From Henricia sp. BOLD:AAB3569 (Eukaryota; Echinodermata; Asteroidea; Spinulosida; Echinasteridae): 64,000 nt of DNA. The position numbers and the translations under genes were made by a program. Under the pieces are notes generated by a model. That model was given only the letters and a program-made list of their open reading frames with translations, was not told the DNA's origin and did no database searches. The stretch is from the NCBI GenBank assembly GCA_037783545.1, contig JBBELK010000992.1, positions 1,116,001 to 1,180,000 of the forward strand, in the 5' to 3' direction. Positions 50,657 through 61,994 of the stretch are shown here, in pieces; within the stretch, counting starts at the first letter, position 1; every line of letters begins with the position of its first letter.

Positions 50657-51339
50657 TTTATCGCCGCGAACGCGAAGCGAAGACACGAAAATCTGAGAGA
50701 TTCTCTCGTCCATAGAAACCCTTCTTATGAAATATGTTGGCAGATTTGTGTACAAATTGGAAAATACGTATAGGTCTACATAGTGTTCGTTTGACATTAT
50801 TTTCCAACAAGAAGAGAAACCAGCCGCGAATGACAAAAGCAACTCGCACTTCGCGCTGGTTTCTACGGCTGGAAATACAACTAACTCACAAGACCACGTG
50901 ACTTTTCGGAACCAGAGTCTGGTTCCGAAAAGTCACGTAACCTTGAATTTTTGAAAAATGCTAAAAAACGGCCAAATTTGACGGCGTCCTTTCAGGATAT
51001 ATCTAATTTACTAAAGGGGCGTTCGAGATGCTTACACCGTGTAACACCAACTTACACAGGAACGTTCTTTTAGCCATCACGTGATACACGAGTCTGCCCG
51101 GGTAGCAGGCTGCCCGAGCTCGCAGGGCGGGTCTGTGGTGTAATGCTTGGTGTCACGTAATGACGTCACCTAGCAGTAGTAAAACATGATGGACAGTTTG
51201 GAATTGCGACGTGAGTATCTTCAGAATCTTCAGAAATTTTTTATACTGCATGTAAACGCCTTGAGGGGCTTTCTAAACATGCAGGAACGTCATGCATGCA
51301 ACAGGCAGCCTAGATTTTAAAATGGGCTTTTTTGCTTAG

Positions 51340-53272
51340 TTTCTCCAGGTTAATAACATCAAGTCTAGATCTAAAATACTTCAAGTTAGTTGTCTCTTTC
51401 ATGTCAGCTGGTAGAAGATTCCATTCCGGTATGGTGAATGGGTAGAGTGAAAACTTATTATTCTTTTTAAATTGTTTGGATGATCATTTCTGGATTGTCT
51501 ACGGGTCATCTCCTCCTTTGTAAACTTAAGATGGTCAATGTTGGATGGAGCCAGGCGATTCAATTCTTTAAAGATGAGAATTAGGCGAAATTTTAAACGT
51601 CTAACATCCAGTTGTTCCCACTTTAGTTGTTGAAGAAGCTGGGTGACACTGGTTTCACGTTTATAATCATTTTTGACAAAACGTGCTGCTCTACGTTGTA
51701 CTTTTTCAACTGTTTCTGTAAAGGTCCGTTTATGTGGGTCCCATATGCTGCTGCAGTAATCTAATTTAGATCGGACAAGTGTCTTGTAGGCAGTGGCTTT
51801 GGTCTTTTCATCACAGCATCTCAAGTTTCTTTTCAGAAGACCAAGGATCTTATTTGCTCCTGAAGTAACTTGGTTGATATGTTTAGACCAAGAAAAGTCT
51901 TTTGTCAGTTTCACTCCTAGGTATGATAGATGGTCCACATCTTGTAAAATAACATCTCCCATTGTATACTGATGAGTAGTCGGTTTCCTTTTGTGTGATA
52001 TATGCATTGCGAAACATTTTGAAGCATTGAAGCTCATTTGCCAAGATTTCTCCCATTCACACAATGAGTTAATTTCTTCTTGTAGGGCAACACAGTCATT
52101 ATTTGAAGCGACTTCCCGATACAAAATACAGTCATCTGCAAATAAGCGAACTTGCGAATTTATCGAGTCCGGGAGGTCATTAATGTACACAAGGAAAAGT
52201 AACGGACCTAAAACTGTTCCCTGGGGAACTCCAGAAGTAACAAATGAATTTGAAGATTTTTCTCCATCAATCATGATGACAGTTTGGTCGCGCATGGTTA
52301 GAAAACAATTAATCCAGTCGTTGATGTTATTTCTGATTCCAAGGTGATGTAATTTGGCAAGTAAGCGTTTATGAGGAACTACGTCAAACGCTTTACTAAA
52401 ATCCATTATTATGAGGTCGACTTGGCTTCGTTTGTCAAGGATCCCGGCAAGATCTTCAGTTAAAACTGCCAATTGAGTTTCACATGATCTTTCTTTCCGG
52501 AATCCATGTTGACGGTCATTGAACAGTTTGTAGTTATCAACATGTCTCATTATGTGACTGTGTACAATATGTTCAAGTAACTTACAAATAATGCAGGTTA
52601 GGGAGACCGGGCGATAGTTGGCGGGACTCATCCTATCACCTTTTTTAAAGATTGGCGAAACATTTGCACTCAACCAATCTTTAGGTAGCTTCCCACTCTC
52701 CATCGACTTCTGAAAAATCTTCTGGAGTATTGGGGCGATTGATTCTGAGCACTCCTTCAAGACCCTGCCAGGGATATTATCTGGTCCGGAAGCTTTATTT
52801 ACCTTGAGATTCTGGAGCAATTTCAAGACTCCGGGTGTTGTGATGATTAAAGGAGATAAATATGGAACTGAGCTGTCACCAATATCAGGGATATTCGTCA
52901 GGTCTTCCTTTGTATAAGTTGAGCAAAATTGTTTGTTCATAGTCTCGGCCTTTTCCTTTGCACTAAAAATGGTGTGCCCAGCAACATTTAAGGCAGAAAT
53001 TCCAAACACTTCTTGCCTCTTTGTCTTAATGAAATTCCAAAATGGCTTAGGATTTTCAGATTGTAGGCTAGCGCCTATGACGTCCTTTACGTAGGTCTTG
53101 TACTGTTTCCTAATCTTTCTGTCAGTGCGACGTCTCAGAAGCTTGAACTGGTCCCAGAGTACTCTGCTATTTCTTTGACGAGCTTTCTTGTAGAGGCGCT
53201 GTTTTTTACGGATTTCTTTTTTTGTTGCACCGGTGATCCAAGGTTGACTAGGTCTAGATGAACGAAGAAAAA
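51340..53272 (-). mobile_element. 5'-truncated non-LTR retrotransposon
   Basis: Covers the RT frame and a short 3' tail. Its 5' end lies near 53265, just after the coding similarity stops. I could not identify a target-site duplication or the exact 3' end. Confidence 0.75.
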
Positions 53273-53279
53273 CACTTAT
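51399..53279 (-). CDS. LINE reverse transcriptase, 5'-truncated open frame
   Basis: The frame stays open from a stop near 53281 down to 51399, over 600 codons. It has non-LTR reverse-transcriptase blocks in order: NYRPVSLTCIICKLLE, QHGFRKERSCETQL, IMDFSKAFDVVPH, TSGVPQGTVLGPLLFLVYIN and the catalytic FADD box (VRLFADDCILYR), then a thumb-like SYLGVKLTKDFSWSKHI and a C-terminal tail. Upstream of about 53009 it continues through KKEIRKKQRLYKKAR and NPKPFWNFIKTKR, the linker between endonuclease and RT. The apurinic endonuclease domain is missing, so the copy is truncated and cannot move alone. The family looks like the Jockey/CR1/L2 group (inference). Confidence 0.85.
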   Translation of the reverse strand: MSVFLRSSRPSQPWITGATKKEIRKKQRLYKKARQRNSRVLWDQFKLLRRRTDRKIRKQYKTYVKDVIGASLQSENPKPFWNFIKTKRQEVFGISALNVAGHTIFSAKEKAETMNKQFCSTYTKEDLTNIPDIGDSSVPYLSPLIITTPGVLKLLQNLKVNKASGPDNIPGRVLKECSESIAPILQKIFQKSMESGKLPKDWLSANVSPIFKKGDRMSPANYRPVSLTCIICKLLEHIVHSHIMRHVDNYKLFNDRQHGFRKERSCETQLAVLTEDLAGILDKRSQVDLIIMDFSKAFDVVPHKRLLAKLHHLGIRNNINDWINCFLTMRDQTVIMIDGEKSSNSFVTSGVPQGTVLGPLLFLVYINDLPDSINSQVRLFADDCILYREVASNNDCVALQEEINSLCEWEKSWQMSFNASKCFAMHISHKRKPTTHQYTMGDVILQDVDHLSYLGVKLTKDFSWSKHINQVTSGANKILGLLKRNLRCCDEKTKATAYKTLVRSKLDYCSSIWDPHKRTFTETVEKVQRRAARFVKNDYKRETSVTQLLQQLKWEQLDVRRLKFRLILIFKELNRLAPSNIDHLKFTKEEMTRRQSRNDHPNNLKRIISFHSTHSPYRNGIFYQLT

Positions 53280-53909
53280 TTATGACACAAAATAGGAGGG
53301 AATAGGGCTATAAATACATTTTGCTGAATCGGTAGATGTCTGTGGGCATTGACAAAGTTTATAGCGGTACTTTAGGGCAACTATTTTTGTGTGGCGCCGG
53401 CTTCATTTTTCATCCCGAGTCAAACGATAACGGCGTTTATAAAGCCCCACCCGGCAACAACCTTTGACCACGTGTTCCCATAATTCAAAGCGAGACCCTG
53501 TGTCGTTCGTTTTGCATCTTCTGGGGGCTTCCCCCGGTGTAAACCCCACGTTACCCGGTGTAAGCGTCTCGAACGCCCCTAATAGTATGCTATTTCGAGC
53601 CCAAAATAGCCCAACAAAGCCGGTGTGTCCCTTTAACAATAGGGGGCGCACTTCAAAGCGCACATAAGCAAGGCACGTGGCGCGGCGCGCGTGTACTTGT
53701 AGACATCGCAAAGCCGTAGTCGGCCTATCTGCAATGTACAGCGCTAGCAGACAATGCATTGTGCATAGTGATTTGTGAATGATCAGTCGGATCATTTCTT
53801 TAGCTCTGTGATCAGACTTCTGAGCTCCAAGAGTCCGATTTGAGTCGTCGAATATTCTCTTTTGATCACTGCATTCCAATAGTTGCAAGCAAGCTTAAGA
53901 AGAGTGGAA

Positions 53910-53934
53910 ATGGCGACCAACGGTGATGTAGAGC
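53910..53934 (+). CDS. Possible first coding exon of a rightward gene
   Basis: GGAAATGGCGACCAACGGTG gives an ATG in strong context. The frame reads MATNGDVE and meets GAGC-GTAAGTAT, a near-perfect splice donor, after 25 bases (phase 1). The 250 bases upstream are unique-looking, include a CpG-rich patch at 53660-53700 (GTGGCGCGGCGCGCGTG), and contain no repeat I recognise. This is the layout of a promoter plus a short first exon. I found no convincing second exon before 64000, so the gene, if real, has a long first intron. Confidence 0.35.
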
Positions 53935-54869
53935 GTAAGTATACAGTCAGATTTCTTGGCTGATTTTCCAGACGATGGCAGTTTCTGACATTGACACCCA
54001 CCCGCCCCTCGTTGTATTTCTACGGGGAAACAAAAGCAATAGACATGTAAGGGGTTTTCCGCACAGCGGACGTAAAAATAAATGCACACTCGCCAGTTGA
54101 CAGTTGGGAACTTTCGCTAGATTGAGCGTAATCGCTCCATTGAGCGATTTTGCCCAATGGAGCTGCGCGGTTGTTCAAGCTGCCAGGTTCAATCGAGGCG
54201 ATAGCTCGTTTGGGCGTTGGTGGGAGCAGCTCATTTGGACGATTGAGCAAATTTAAAGTGATGGTTATAAAATATCCATTCACGGCAAAATCCATCAGCA
54301 TTCTACAGCTTAAAATACCAAGGGAATGAAATTTCATGTTTTGCGTCCGAGCAAATATTAAAACACATGCGGCATTTTTTCATTTTTCATTATTTTATTA
54401 TTTTTCATGAAATCTTTCAAATATAAAAATGAATATCACGGGAGACACCCAGCAGAAAACAAATGATATGTTTCATTAATACAGCTAAAGAAAAGGTAGG
54501 CTGACCCAGGACAATTTAGAAAAGATTGTCACATTCTCGCCAGAAATACTTTTGCAATGTGAAATGCACAGTAAATTAAGGCTAAAAAGGCTACATGTAT
54601 ATGGGCTAGCGCATACATCTATGCGCGGGGAACGCTAAAAATACAATCGGTAAAAATCACATTCCCATCAAATATTATCACTGAAGCATCTAGCTATTAG
54701 AAAAAAATTAAGATACATCTTTCATTCATTTTCGGGGAAATTCGGGGGCAGGAAACGAAACCAAGAATTTTTTTTTTTTAAATAATGAATTTGTTTTTCA
54801 ATAATGAAAATTTCAAGCGCTGATTCACGGGCATGCAGGCGGTCGACACAAAACATGAAATTTCATTCC

Positions 54870-55385
54870 CTTAGCCTAAAAACAGCCATTAACTTATTTT
54901 AGCCAAGTACAAATGACACAAATAATTGAAAATTGTTTAACCGATGCTGCAAAAATCCTCTGAGTGTTCCCTAACGTGGCGACTCAATGCATGATTGGTT
55001 GAAATGTTGAGAACCATGCCACGGTGGCCTGTGATAACAGTTTGTACGCACGCGCACGCACCGTGATACACCGCAGATACAATGTACAATGATTTTATTC
55101 ACGTGAAATACCTATTACAGGCTCTCATGCATGATGTCATGTCAACCTGAAGCAAACGGCGATGCCTTTACATTCCGGCAAATTTCTCGTAAATTAAAGG
55201 CGCAGGCTCGTCAGCAATGCGCGTGGGCCAAATTCGTGCCACTAAATACATACTATGTACGCAGCACCGTAGCAAAAGCATGGAGCTGCGTACTTCGTAG
55301 CACGAATTTGGCGCGTGTTCATTGCTGACGAGCCTGTGCCTTTTTAATGATTTTAGTTTTGAAATTGATGAAGGTACTTAATAAC
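54870..55385. repeat. Dispersed repeat, copy 2 (partner 1900-2690)
   Basis: AAAACAGCCATTAACTTATTTT, CCTATTACAGGCTCTCATGC, GTCAACCTGAAGCAAACGGCGATGCC and GATGAAGGTACTTA. Interrupted by the hairpin MITE at 55194. Confidence 0.7.
55194..55347. mobile_element. TTAA hairpin MITE, copy 5
   Basis: TTAA-AGGCGCAGGCTCGTCAGC to GCCTGTGCCTTT-TTAA with a slightly longer loop (TACATACTATGTACGCAG). Confidence 0.85.
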
Positions 55386-55709
55386 GTTATTCCCTTTTTC
55401 GTTTGCGTGGTCTCTACCTCTCGCTTCCCCACCTCCCCCCCCAAGGAAGCCACGCCCCTTCCGGAATTTTTGTTTTCCTCCAATCTAACCCCTGTTACAT
55501 GTACTGTAGGTGCGTCCTTGGTGGTAAATATTATTAAATCAAACTCAGTTCATGTTAGAGTAACTGTCTGTGAAAGGCTCTGGATTTGTTTAAAGCCAAC
55601 AATATATTTTTGTTGGACCAACCTGCTCCCTTCCTGTTTGGTAATTTTTAAAAAGATTGTTTTAATCAAATAACATTTTAATAGAATGTGTAATTACTAT
55701 CAATGCTAG

Positions 55710-56000
55710 AATAGGGCGACAAATCGTGTGTAAAAAAGGTATATTAGGGCGACCTGCTCAATAGGGCGACATTTTGGTGTCGCCCTAATATTTTTGAGTT
55801 TAAAATTAATTTTTTTAGGTCAAAAACCATTTTGTTTAGGTCGAGGACCATTTTTATGGGGACTGGAGCTGTTTCTCTTCGGTCTGTGACCATCTCCGGA
55901 AGCTTCGGGTAAAAAAATAAGGTGTCATTTTGAGTGACTCTTGCCGAAATTTCGGTGGTCCCCGGTGAGAGTCTTGCCGAAATGTCGCCTCGTTGCGGCA
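55710..56000. repeat. AGGGCGAC-motif segment
   Basis: TAGGGCGAC occurs at 55713, 55746 and 55770, with the inverted GTCGCCCTA at 55782, followed by TTAGGTCAAAAACCATTTT. Related to 59695-59895. Confidence 0.6.
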
Positions 56001-57451
56001 TTCAGAGTAGTTTAAATGTGTACACACATGTACGTACATGTAGTTAAAATAGAAATTGTTTCCTAAAAAGGTCACACAAAACAAGGACACTGCAAAAATT
56101 GGCAAAGACATTGTAGGAAATTGCCTCACTTTCTTGTAGGCCTAAGTTCCTGCATGCCCTGGGTTTGTACATCATGTACATGTACCAGATGGTCCACTAT
56201 GTTTTGAAATTTGACTTTTGAAAAGAACGGGACTTTCCCAGTGTTTCTGGTTTGGTTGCTTTTAAAGATAAAGTGTCATACTACATACTTTGTACATGTA
56301 CATTTTACACTTGCAATTCATAAATTATTTAGGGGCAATTCCATGATCAGGTGATTTCCACAATTTGCAATTATATATTTGCTTATAAACAGATAAACTG
56401 ACTTTAAATGATACATGTACATGTACACTGTAGCATATAAAAAAAGATTCTGCAAAAACATGATTGGTGTTGAATAGTTGTGGAAAATATACTGCAAATT
56501 TATTTTCGTGTGGGAAATGTCATACATTTTGGAGGCATGTGACAGCTGTAACGTGACTAACTGTAACGTTACTAAACACGATTTGTCAATACATGTAGTT
56601 CTTGAAACTGGTGAAAGTAGGTGTGACTTCGCAAATTTACAAAAACACATGCCAGTAAACAATCAATGAAAGAAATATAATGGTTCGTTTTAGTTGTGTC
56701 CCATTTGAGGAAACGTTTGGTTTCAAGACACACACTTTTTTCCATGTCCTTTTTTCGTAACGTTACGTTACTAACCAAGATTAAAATTGTTAATACAATT
56801 CACAAAATGGAGCTAATTGATTTTAGTTACATATACACGTATTACTGTCCAGTAGATGTTGGCGAGATGCATTAGTGGTACTAAAATTTACACAATAATT
56901 CTTTGTCATTTCATCATCAAGGATGTCCGGGAGTCAATATGTCCAGGAAGTTACTGCCTAGATAATAACGTAGAAACCATAGGGTGTGTGTGTTTACCAA
57001 GATAGGTTTATCTATGTAATGAAGGAAAGAGATCATAGGGCTATTAACCCTTTACAGAAATCTGCTTCTGGATCACTTAAGCAGTGTTCCCATTGGAATT
57101 CGTTGTTAAATTACCATGATTTTGTGGTAATTCCAACATTAAATCCAATCGGCACACACAGAAAGTCCATCCCTGTCAAGTTATGGCGGCCATGATGTAA
57201 AACTTACAGGCTGAGAGAGGTACATGTAGTTTTACAGAGCTGTATAAATTTCAGTTCAGTGGGAACAGTTTTGCCCTGTAAGAGATACAGTAAATGATTC
57301 GCTTACGTACCGGTACACGTACATGTACCGACATGTACATGTACATGTGTACAGCAGAGTTAAGTTGTGCAGAAACTTCAGAAAATTCTAACGGCAATGC
57401 ATTGTAAGATTTTAAAGCTAATCAACTTTCTGTGAGGTAGGCCTACATATG

Positions 57452-57888
57452 TGGGTAATTCCCAAAATTAGGGGTCCAAAAGTGTGACATGCTTTCTAAG
57501 ATTTACAAGTGTTTTTAATGATTGAAAGTGTTTTCCCAGTAGAAACAAATTATTTTTATTTGAACAAATGCCACTCAAATTGAATGTTTGTGTAGATGTT
57601 AATGCAAACTCATTCTACAGCCAATTGTTATTGGCGTAGGTAACCCGGGACACCAAACTCCTATTCAATACCATAGAAAAAATTATAACCCTTTATGGTC
57701 TTTTGTTTTGAATATTTTTCAGGAATCAGAAAACAAAATATTGAAGAAAATGATGCTGCCCCCTATAATCACAAGCCACAGTCCATTACTGAGAATTTGT
57801 GGTCATGAGTGGTGATTTTTAAAGCAGAGAGTGTCGTACGTAACTGGGACACCAAACATTTTGGACCCCTAAATTTGGGAATTACGAG
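57452..57888. mobile_element. TIR element with GGTAATTCCCAAAATTAGGGGTCC ends
   Basis: GGGTAATTCCCAAAATTAGGGGTCCAAAA at the left and GGACCCCTAAATTTGGGAATTAC at the right. Its right half (TTTATGGTCTTTTGTTT, AATCACAAGCCACAGTC, GTGTCGTACGTAACTGGGAC) also occurs at 4040-4230. Confidence 0.75.
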
Positions 57889-59690
57889 AAAGTCCAATGG
57901 GGGTGTGGCTTTACAAATACTTTGCTCAGTTGTGTATAGATCCCCTGTTGGCTTGAAATACACACACCCTCACACACACACACAGTACATCTACCACTGG
58001 GCCAAGACTAGCTACATACACTGTACACATCAACACTGGTTTAGTCCTTTCTATAGGCTAGTGTTTTGGGTTTTTTGGCAATTGAAATGTTCAGCAAATA
58101 TATATTTTTATGGCTGTAAAAATATTGAGTAAAAATATCTTTGGTCTCATAAAAAGTTTGAGTCACCAGACCTGTACCCGGTAGCTATAATCTTGTAACC
58201 AGTAAATATTTCCCTGAAATTCGAGACAGTGGTGGTTTTAATTTTACTGTATGACACAATTTGAAACCTTCAAAAGATCTCTTTTGACCTCTTGAATCAA
58301 TCATAACTAAGGGAGTGGCTGATCTGGATTGTTTCACTTTCCAGGTATCAGATATGCTGCATATTTCAGAAATTTTGAAATGTGGTTCCCCTTTGACCTG
58401 TACATATTCTGCTCTTGTTGAATTCAAACACAAACTGACATCAGTTGTATACCACAGAACACTGTGTGGTTGAACCGCCCACAGCACAAATTGTTCAACT
58501 TGTGATCTCCCACTGAGGATAGGTCAAAAGCCTCAAAAGCCACCTTTCGTGCTACATGTAGATTGGGCACTGCCATCTTCATCTGGGTTTGATTCAGAAT
58601 TTTTAAAAACTTTAATGAGGCAATTGTTTGCTGTCCATAATACACGTTGGCCTACTATATAATGCACCTTTCTGTTGAGGTGGTTTTAAAAAGTGTGCGC
58701 ACATTTTGTTTGTGCCATTAACTTCACTTTAAAAAAAGGGATTTTAAAGGTTTTCTAAAACATTGCTGCATCTACATGTATACAGTAGCCGTGTCCGTAT
58801 TGGACTAATTTTGGTAAAACTTAAGAGATCCCCATAAATTTTACAAAACACCCAAATTTGTAAAGTGTCAACTGTCGATTGTAAGAATTACATTGTAGAT
58901 TTTACATCGCTGGAAAATGCGGACTGGCATTGTAATGTAAAACCAATAGAACACACCTTGTGGTCATGTAACTTCTGTGTGGACCTGAATGACATGAGGT
59001 GACACGTTTTAATGTACATGGTGGAGGACATTCTGTAGGCCAAAAATAAATCCACCTGCGGATGCACAGAAGAAATACCACGATGGATTGTTAACAGTGA
59101 CTCACGAATCGTTTTACAAAAATGAGTCCATTGTGGACACAGCTTATGTTGCTAAATCTTCTGCAGGTTAGTGTACATTTGTACATTGTGTAATAGTGTA
59201 CCAGAATTCTTCTTTAAGATATACATGTACATGTATGTTGTTGGCAGTGTTCCAAGAAGTCATGTTTTGCAAATAATGCAATGGGCCTTGAAGATTATTG
59301 CAAATGATAGGCCTATATTTTTCTTACATTTTGTTGCATACTGTAGTTTTTGGGTCATCGAGTGTGATTGCATACTGGTACATGTATGTATGCATGTATG
59401 CCAAATCAGGAGGACTGATGTATATATGTGGGTAACAGTAATGGGGTACATTTCTGTAACATTCAAGATCATAGGTCCTAGTTCACTTTAAATGTCTTAA
59501 TGTCATTATAAACTGTCTGTCCACGTTACATACAGTACGTAATCATAGGAAAATTTGTACACAAGCTTTTCAAAAATGTATGTTGTGGGCAGCGATTTCA
59601 TACCTTTTTGGGCAAAAGTTATCTCCTGAGAACAAAACGAGGACGTTTCTTTTATTCTGAGATAAACTAAAGACAACTTACTCTTTCGCG
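57889..59690. other. No gene seen
   Basis: AT-rich sequence with a CA run (57960-57990) and ACATGTACATG runs. No exon with matching splice signals or long frame is supported. Confidence 0.5.
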
Positions 59691-59694
59691 TTTA

Positions 59695-59895
59695 GGTCGA
59701 CCGGTTATGGGTAAAAATGGCGTATTAGGACGACCGACCGCATTAGGGCGACCGATAGCCGGTCGTCCTAACGCCAAGTGCTTCAAAAACCATCTTTATT
59801 AGGTCAAAAACCATTTTTATTAGGTTCTTAACCATTTTTATTAGGTCACAAACCATTTTCGTCTAGGTCGCAAAACTTTTTTTCAGACAATTAGG
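59695..59895. repeat. TTTATTAGGTCAAAAACCAT tandem units
   Basis: Four to five units of about 24 bp (TTAGGTCA/TTCTTA then AACCATTTTTA) follow an AGGACGACCG palindromic block. Related to 55710-56000. Confidence 0.7.
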
Positions 59896-60544
59896 TCGAG
59901 AAAATGGGTGTCAATGAGTTTCTTTCCGACAATTTTGTGGTTTTAGTGGTCTCCGTAAGCACTCTACCCAAAAACGGTTGTTTGACATCTGAAAGGAATT
60001 ATTGACTTATTTTTCAAATGTACCACATTACTGTGGACAGACCCATGTAAAATATGGAACTTGTACCGGTACCGTATGCTCCAACTAAAGTTTCGTAAAG
60101 AGCATTTTTGTTGACAGATTTTTGCAGGAGGATACAATGTACATGTAGGCCTATCCTATTAAAGTTTTAATGTTTTTGTTTTTGTTTTTAATTTTTTGTT
60201 TTTGTAAATTGTTTTGGTGAAACCAGGACTAAACTGACAATATGCCCTTAAATTCTTTTGAAATTGTGATCTGCCATAAGGGTTATTCCATGAAGTTGGG
60301 ATAACATCGGAGACCTTTTTAGGCTACATACATGTACATGTAGTATATTTTTGTACAAGTACGAATTTCATTAATCAATAGTACTCGGAAATACCAGTGG
60401 TTTAATAATATGAAATAAAAACCTCCATTATTTGTAACAAAATGTAAGAGCATCAGTCAACTAAATGAAATTTTGTGCAAATATGCAGGTGTGACAATTT
60501 GTGTTCTTTAACAGATTTATTTGAACCTCTAAATGTACGACCCC

Positions 60545-61872
60545 AGGGAAAGACGGTGTCAGCAATTTTGTGATTAAACACATTCCGATGAAAATTCGTG
60601 AATTCCTTTTAATCATCTTTAACATGATATGGCATAATTCCCAATGCCCCAAACCATGGAAGGATGCTATACTCATCCCCATCCTTAAACCTGGGAAAAG
60701 TGCTACCAACCCAGTATCTTATAGGCCCTATCTCCCTCACATCCACCTTCTGTAAGCTAATGGAGCGTATGGTTAACTCATGCTTAACATAGTACATGTA
60801 CAATGTACCTAGAAACAAAGAATCTTATCTCTTCTAAACAGAATGGTTTCCGAAAGGGAAAAAGTACAAAAGACAACATCATCAACCTTGAAACCTCTAT
60901 CAACAAAGCTAAAGCTAACAAAGAAAGTACACTTGTGGTCTTTCTAGATATCGAAAAGGCCTACATGATTGAATAGAATTTAATCTAAACTTAAATCTTA
61001 ATATTACAGTTTTTGACATAATTAAGGACTTAATTACATGGTAGAATCACAAGATACATGGTACACACACATGTAGAATCACAAGATGGATAAACAATTT
61101 TCTTATATTAGAAAGAAAATTTCAAGTTAAAATAAACACCGCCCTCTCGAAACCTAGAATACTTGAAAATGGTGTTTCCCAAGTGAATGTACAGTAATTA
61201 GCCCCCTATTGTCAATGATCTCTCCCATAATTTGACCTATATACATGTGTCTCAATATAAAGCCCTTATTAAACCGCATCTTGAATATGGGTCATTCTAT
61301 AAATTTGGGGTCCAACGTGTGACATTTTTCTGTCCCCGTTACACCTGACATACTGCTATTTGCCATACAAGAATCATTAAAAATGCCTTCAAACCATATT
61401 TTTATGAATTGTATTTTATGTAATCACTCTTTGAAATAGAAGGCATTTAAAGAATATGTCCTGAATTTACAAAATACAACATTTTACAAGATGTCAGATG
61501 TAACCGGGACAGAAAAAGTGGACCCCAAATTTATACCGTAGAATGACCCATGGATATGAAGCATTCGACTCTGCCTCTGCAACAATTAAAAGCAAACTCG
61601 ATAGTATTCAATTTCAGGCACTTAAAATCTGTACTGGGGCCATCCAAGGTTCCGCCTTATTTAAACTCAGACTCGAATGTGGTGAACCTCCTCTAGCCTT
61701 ACGTCGTCGGTTTTTGGCAAATTTCTACTTCCTTAAATTTCAGAGCCATGAAAATCATCCTAACAAATGTCTAGAAAAAGACAACTGGCAAAAACATTAT
61801 TTTGCTAAGAAATGGTCTTATTCTCATCACAAAACCCCATTCGAGGCCAGAGTCTCTCTCAACCTTCCATAA
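60545..61872 (+). pseudogene. Reverse transcriptase pseudogene of the RNase-H LINE
   Basis: PGKDGVSNFVIKHIP and PKPWKDAILIPILKPGK open the RT. A one-base frameshift near 60729 is needed to reach ISLTSTFCKLMERMV, then QNGFRKGKSTKDNI and LVVFLDIEKAY. After LENGVSQ the frame is lost, and the catalytic FADD segment is missing, replaced by rearranged sequence. A later part (SIQFQALKICTGAIQG, LRLECGEPPLALRRRFL) is the region between RT and RNase H in Jockey/I/Ingi-type LINEs. The copy cannot encode an active enzyme. Confidence 0.75.
61283..61550. mobile_element. MITE inserted in the LINE
   Basis: GGGTCATTCTATAAATTTGGGGTCCA at the left and GGACCCCAAATTTATACCGTAGAATGACCC at the right. Removing it rejoins LINE sequence ending LEYG with that starting YEAFDSA. 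Confidence 0.85.
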
Positions 61873-61994
61873 ACACCTTCCCACTCTGGAACACCTTTCC
61901 TTTTTGGCACTTTTATAAACCCCTTATTTCATCAGAAATCCTATCCCGGGTGGCCCATGCGACATTCGTGATAAGGGCAGTATTAGCACTGAAG

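Larger units (their letters stand above)
51013..53585. mobile_element. TIR element with TAA flanks, split by a LINE
   Basis: TAA-AGGGGCGTTCGAGATGCTTACACCGTGTAAC at the left and GTTACCCGGTGTAAGCGTCTCGAACGCCCC-TAA at the right. Outer parts of about 330 bp each flank the LINE at 51340-53272. The terminal AGGGGCGTTC and TAA flank are shared with the MITE at 11336. Confidence 0.7.

Noticed and set aside
51991-52347. Plus-strand frame opposite the RT
   Set aside because: Shadow of the LINE reverse-transcriptase frame.
53403-53888. 161-codon minus frame
   Set aside because: Crosses the end of the TIR element and the candidate promoter. No domain or splice support.
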